Assembly (NCBI GenBank): GCA_003614735.1
Contig: KZ992426.1
Coordinates: 33,038 to 97,037 of the forward strand
Length of the DNA: 64,000 bases
Direction: 5' to 3'
DNA from: Thamnocephalis sphaerospora
Taxonomy: Eukaryota > Zoopagomycota > Zoopagomycetes > Zoopagales > Sigmoideomycetaceae
Part shown: in pieces, positions 59,727 to 64,000 of the stretch
Position numbering within the stretch: the stretch's first letter is position 1
Layout: each line of letters starts with the position of its first letter
Translations under genes and position numbers: made by a program
The notes under the pieces: generated by a model
What the model saw: only the letters and a program-made list of their open reading frames with translations
What the model was told of the DNA's origin: nothing
Database searches by the model: none

Positions 59727-61530
59727 TGGCAAGTCAGACACTTGCGTGTACACGTGCAAGCACCATATGCCCATAGTAACTGTGGCGTCAGGTACATTAG
59801 CACCTGCCTTTTACTGCATCTAAACGTGGTGACATGCCTAAGATGATAGAGCGAGCGTGTGCATGAACCGTTTCATTGCAGGCAGCTATCCCGCATTCTC
59901 AAATTTGGAACACATCCACCCCTTGCAACGATGGAAAGGCCGTCAGCGCGCAATGCGCCCATTGTGGCAACACGGCAAGCATGCAAGCAGCATGATTCTC
60001 TGGAGCTTTCTATTCACACGGCGGTCACTGCCCAACCGGCTGACCGTCTTTGGCAGGACAGCACGGAATTGGAGACGATGGTCAGCGCGACGCTTGCTTG
60101 GCGCTTGCGGTACAGCATACTGCAGTCGCCCTGCCACGTGCATTAGCATTGACGCTACAAGTGCTGCAGCCAGAGCCGCGTCGCATCAAGCAAAGTAGCA
60201 TTCGTTGTGGTAGACTATTTGCACCAGACACTGCCTGCTGGTTTCCTCCACCGCTGGCGCTACCGTTAGCGACATACACATGTCAACCAACTAAATGGCA
60301 GGCTCGGCATGGATGGCCTGGACCAGCGTAGTTCACGAGACGGATAATCTTGCGTCCACCAGACTGCTCGTCTTGCTTACTATTCACCACGTGTGTCAGC
60401 CGCCCTCGGCACTTGGAGTGTCGCGCGTGCCGCAGACACTCGCGTGCATCTTGGCTAGCCTCCAAGTATTTGAATAATCTGGTATGTCAGGCCTAGCACG
60501 CGCTTTTTCGCTCGCTTTAGCCTAGTATGCTCAGCTGACGGCGTGCAGGTCATGGCAGCCATAAACTTGTCTCATCCTACTCTCAACCACGCTCTTGCGT
60601 CTCGTTTTGGACATGGGCTAGGTACACGAGCGCGACACTGTTATTTTCGCGTGCTGCCTGCCGCTGTCAGATCATTTTGCCGTCCGCCTGTCTGCGCAAA
60701 GCGCACGCACACACGCACAACAGAGGTGTTGCACGGTGCTCAATCGTTGTTGCATCCTCCTCCTTTCCTCTTCTTTCCGCATTTCTAGTTCGTCATTGCA
60801 TTTAGAGAGCTTGCCTTTCGCTCTATGCACTTGTCTTTATCCTAGACCCATGCTCCAAGCCAATGCTGCGTGCACGTAAATAGTAGCCGACCTGCGTTTG
60901 CAATAAGAGGCTGCCATTTGCATCCACCTCAATGCCACCATTTCCATTTGCGTCCTGAGCACGTGTAGCATGCAACAGCCTGCCAACCGGCAAATGAGTG
61001 CAAGCATGCAACGCCACGCGCACACATCTAAAGCCGTCACTGGCATATGCATGGCCATCCATTCACTACAGTCAATCGCTTTATTAATCGCTGGTGTACA
61101 AACCCTGCAAAGCACGGGTTCACTGGCATACACGGTAATGTGATGTACTGCGTAAAATACACAGCACCACGTTGCTACCACGTTGAATATGGCAATGTAG
61201 CCCTTGTAGCTGGACAAGACAGCCGTACTCTCAAATCTGTTCCGCACAAGCATGCTGCATTGTTCTCGGTCGTGGGGGAGGCAATCACGGCAGATACAAT
61301 GTCGCCACATTTGCATTGTCGCCAGTTAGCCACCATCTACCAATTTGACAAGCACACCATGCACCATAGCACGCACAGCAGCACGCTGCGACGCTTCGAA
61401 CCACTGCCGTCCAATGCTATTGGAAATGCACGGCAAACAAGCATAAGCTGTGCGATACGCATAGCTTTCTATTGCAATATACGGCAATGTGATGTAAAGG
61501 TGCTGTCGCATTCCTGTGCTGAGCATACTA
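59727..61530. other. Unassigned region
   Basis: About 1.8 kb. Plus-strand exon-like peptides occur at about 59930-60190 (for example AVALPRALALTLQVLQPEP) and 60350-60480 (LLVLLTIHHVCQPPSALGV), but they could not be joined into one protein with a start and stop. The 61047-61547 plus-strand frame is antisense to the 3' end of the dehydrogenase gene and looks like a shadow. A gene may be present at 59.9-60.8 kb but is not proven. Confidence 0.3.
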
Positions 61531-62941
61531 TTACTGCGCACCGTTAGTCACACTTGCCGTGACAAATATTTTGCCAACAACATAGTCCTATAATATACCA
61601 TGGTTAGCCGGCGTTTCACGTACGGCCAATACACGCCTAAGCGCGTACCTTGATGAAGGCAGGGAGTAGCGAGAACATCCAGGCTGTCGTCGACTGATGA
61701 CCATAGTAGATCTCGCGCGGCGGTGGCGATTGTAAGATACGTGGCACTACGTACTGGCAAAACTCCTCCGTAGGCGTGGCCTCTGTAGTATGGTGTGAGC
61801 GTCAGTAGCTGTGAGCAGCTGACAGTCAGCACTGCATAGCATACCCGGCGGTACGTCAAAATGACGAAGAATGACATCCTTGAACGGAGCAAACATGCTA
61901 TCTGCACCACACAGTATGTGTTAATTCGACGCCTACTGCCACACATACCTACTCACTTTCCTTCCACTCAAAGTGTGCGCGGGAGTTGGGCGAAATCTGG
62001 GACTTGACGCCTCTGGTTGTCAGATAAAAGGCATTACATGAGCACATCACACCGACATAACACGTCGTGGACGGTCTACTTGCCCAGGATACACCAGCAC
62101 TGTGTTTACGTTGTATGGGCGCAACTCGGCACGCATGGAGGTGGTCCACGTGTGAAGAGCTGCTTTGGATGAAGCGTACACGCCTATACAGCCCATGCAA
62201 ATGGAAAGTTAGCCTTCAAGCATATGCTTGCCATTACATATGCGCCAAACGAACCGGCCCACGGAAACGCGTTAAGGCCTGCGACAGAACCAACATTAAC
62301 GATGGTGCCGGCACGGCGCTTCATCATGCTTGGAGCTACTGCCTGTGCAACGGCTAGCGGACCCCATACGTTTGTATCGTACTCTCGGCGCGCTGCATCC
62401 AGATCCTGCTCAAGCATGGGCATAACGCAAAATGTGCCAGCATTGTTGACAAGAATATCTGCAAGTCACGGCGACTTAGAGCAGAGTGGCGCACCAACAG
62501 ATCGTACGCTTCTACCCACCGATATGCTCTTCCGCCGCCAAAACGACCTATGCGGTCATCAGTTAGACGCTGGTAACCTGCTATGGATTGTGCACGCACC
62601 TCAACCGCCGCCTTGATCGTTGCTGTATCGGTAACGTCAAGCTGCAGCGTATGTATTCCTAACGCTACAGTAGCAGTACTGTAAACGTGCGCTATAAAAC
62701 CGCAATATTTGAGCGCCCATACCTTCCAGCCCTCTCATGGCATCAAGACGACGAGCAGTAGCGTAAACGATATGGCCGAGCTTTGCAAACTCACAGCAAA
62801 GTTCATAGCCTGCAATGAGAACGCATGAGTGTATGTGCGCTTAGCGCTGTCACAACTGTGGACCCGGTACATACCAATGCCGCCCTGCGAGCAGCCAGTA
62901 ACAAGCACAACGAACGGTCTCGAACGCGAATTGCTGGCCAT
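61531..62941 (-). CDS. Short-chain dehydrogenase/reductase, AYR1-like
   Basis: Ten exons (62941-62875, 62809-62723, 62658-62600, 62547-62520, 62458-62246, 62183-62084, 62012-61957, 61901-61845, 61782-61649, 61587-61531) join to 285 residues. The classical SDR set is present: the cofactor motif TGCSQGGIG (residues about 15-23), ATARRLD, LDVTD, NNAG, the catalytic Ser in NVGSVAG, YxxxK as YASSK, and PGGV. The order and C-terminus (FSLLPAFIKDYVVGKIF) resemble yeast Ayr1, an NADPH-dependent 1-acyldihydroxyacetone-phosphate reductase of ER and lipid droplets, and animal 17-beta-HSD/RDH relatives. Substrate is therefore inferred. Exon 4 is only 28 nt. The introns 62245-62184 and 62083-62013 start with GC. 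Confidence 0.9.
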
Positions 62942-63460
62942 GATCGTGGGTGTACGTGTGCGGTGTGTGGAAAAGGAATGCCGAGCAAATGTATTACCGC
63001 AGGTGGACTTTGGAGCTGAGTGTTCACGCATAGGGTCACCAGCACCGTGTCTTTATGCGCATCGAACATGCTATCTGACATGGCTGTCGCATTGCCAAGG
63101 ATAAAAAAGTGGTCCAGGAGTTGGCCTCGGACAGAACGAATGGTGGAGCACGCTGAACCTGGCAGCTAAGGCAGCCCGGGACAAAACGCGTAGGAGCATT
63201 AGGAAAGATCGCTACGAGGCGGTGAACCGCACCATCGGAACACAAATTGTGCTCCGCGGCCAACACAAAGCGCAAGCATAAATCGCTCACGTGGACGAAC
63301 AAAATCGTAACCCGTAAGCCGAATAATAGCAGAAACCATACTGGAAAGCGGCACGATACTGGACCATATTTGTGTTAGCTTGCGCTGAGCACGTCAAAGC
63401 GATTTACGCGTCCATGCAGTGAACATGCGTATGCACACCAATTAGACGGAATACACTCTG
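62942..63460. other. Intergenic region, no gene recognised
   Basis: About 520 bp between the dehydrogenase start and the 3' end of the next minus-strand gene. Nothing conserved seen. Confidence 0.45.
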
Positions 63461-63915
63461 CTAGGCCGCACCAAAACTGATGACTTTTATGTTGCCTTCG
63501 TCATCAAGCAGGCGAACCAGGCATGTAGCAGGTATAGCATACTCTCCTGTGCTTGGCCATTGCACACGAGAACGCGACAACTCATTTCCAGTTGCGGCAT
63601 CAATCAGCGTCATTGACCACTGCCCCTGGACCATCTCTGCTACCAGGCAGATGTCTCCCAGCACCGGCCTGTAATGGTGGTGGTGCCTAGCAGCATGTAA
63701 TCGGCACAATCTGCATCGTTGCTGCCGCCTTTGTGGGGCAAAGGAAAGCTGTGGAGCGGATAAAAGATAGGCTTCGGTGCGATGATGCTTGCAGTATGCA
63801 GCAGCTGTGCAGGCTGATCTACGGCAAAGCAATAAAGACACCAGCTGAGCGTGCTGTGGTTGCTACCCTGCATTCTTATGGCATGCACTGTAGCTGTGTG
63901 CTCGTCCGTATGCAC
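63461..63915 (-). CDS. Hypothetical protein, 3' exons only partly resolved
   Basis: Minus-strand coding-like sequence near the right edge. The terminal frame ends at 63461 with GDICLVAEMVQGQWSMTLID, GNELSRSRVQWPS, LVRLLDDEGNIKVISFGAA. An upstream frame (63915-63640) has APKPIFYPLHSFPLPHKGGS and DCADYMLLGTTTITG. The two overlap in different frames around 63640-63700, so a short intron probably joins them. The Gly/Trp/Asp pattern is suggestive of beta-propeller blades, but no family is recognised. The true start may lie beyond 63915 or outside the window. Confidence 0.35.
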
Positions 63916-64000
63916 AAAGCAGCATTTGCTTAGGACATGCGGGATTGTGGTGTCCCCACCACAAGCAATGACAAAATAACGGGCGCCCCGGCGGTTAAAC

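Noticed and set aside
61047-61547. A 166-codon plus-strand frame
   Set aside because: Overlaps the 3' exon and flank of the dehydrogenase on the other strand and has no motif or codon bias of its own.
1-64000. CRISPR arrays, intact transposons, rRNA genes
   Set aside because: No regularly spaced direct repeats, no transposase or reverse-transcriptase motifs and no rRNA cores were seen on either strand.

Overview
The window is nuclear DNA of an intron-rich unicellular eukaryote. It is roughly GC-balanced and gene-dense. About 20 protein genes and one tRNA gene can be assigned, nearly all cut by short introns (mostly 55-110 bp) with GTAAGT/GTATGT-like donors, CTAAC/CTGAC-like branch sites and TAG/CAG acceptors. 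Rebuilding frames across about ninety introns gives conserved proteins with standard TGA/TAA/TAG stops. The gene set (P2X receptor, Dictyostelium-type cAMP-receptor-like GPCR, Siva-family zinc protein, CABIN1/Hir3, CHIP, FRG1, a tandem-CH plus GAR protein) and a U12-type AT-AC intron suggest an early-diverging amorphean, for example a zoosporic fungus/aphelid grade, a unicellular holozoan or an amoebozoan. This placement is inference; no rRNA or organellar marker is present.

Layout, left to right. A truncated ribosomal protein uL22 (RPL17) gene runs off the left edge. Then come STUB1/CHIP (1.37-3.13 kb), a convergent F-box protein (3.19-4.66), epsin (6.43-8.72), mitochondrial ribosomal protein uL29m (9.32-10.11), FRG1 on the minus strand (10.30-11.54), which is head-to-head with a P2X receptor (12.14-13.77), tRNA-Trp (14.74), a COA1-like assembly factor (15.98-16.72), and a 1,780-residue spectraplakin-like protein (18.19-23.72). 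CDK5 lies on the minus strand (24.09-26.00) and carries the AT-AC intron. V-ATPase subunit H follows (27.03-29.09), then a decayed sterol C24-methyltransferase (ERG6) pseudogene (29.91-31.29), a cAMP-receptor-like GPCR (32.97-34.36), an intronless Ala/Glu/Thr-rich tandem PH-domain protein on the minus strand (35.37-38.31), a long gene-poor stretch, CABIN1/Hir3 (41.99-50.27), DNA polymerase delta catalytic subunit on the minus strand (50.34-55.38), head-to-head with a Siva-family gene (55.58-56.22), the farnesyl/geranylgeranyltransferase alpha subunit (56.37-57.86, minus), a secreted hypothetical protein (58.93-59.61, minus), an AYR1-like short-chain dehydrogenase (61.53-62.94, minus) and an unresolved minus-strand gene near the right edge.

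The genes do not form an operon-like system. They are mostly housekeeping genes (translation, replication, chromatin, endocytosis, prenylation, proteostasis) with two surface receptors, one for ATP and one cAMP-receptor-like. The most notable observations are the U12-type AT-AC intron, the ERG6 pseudogene with at least five separate lesions, an unusually high share of GC-AG introns, micro-exons of 12, 17, 22 and 28 nt, and a start codon isolated in its own exon in the prenyltransferase gene. I found no CRISPR array and no intact transposon. No clearly novel multi-gene system was found.
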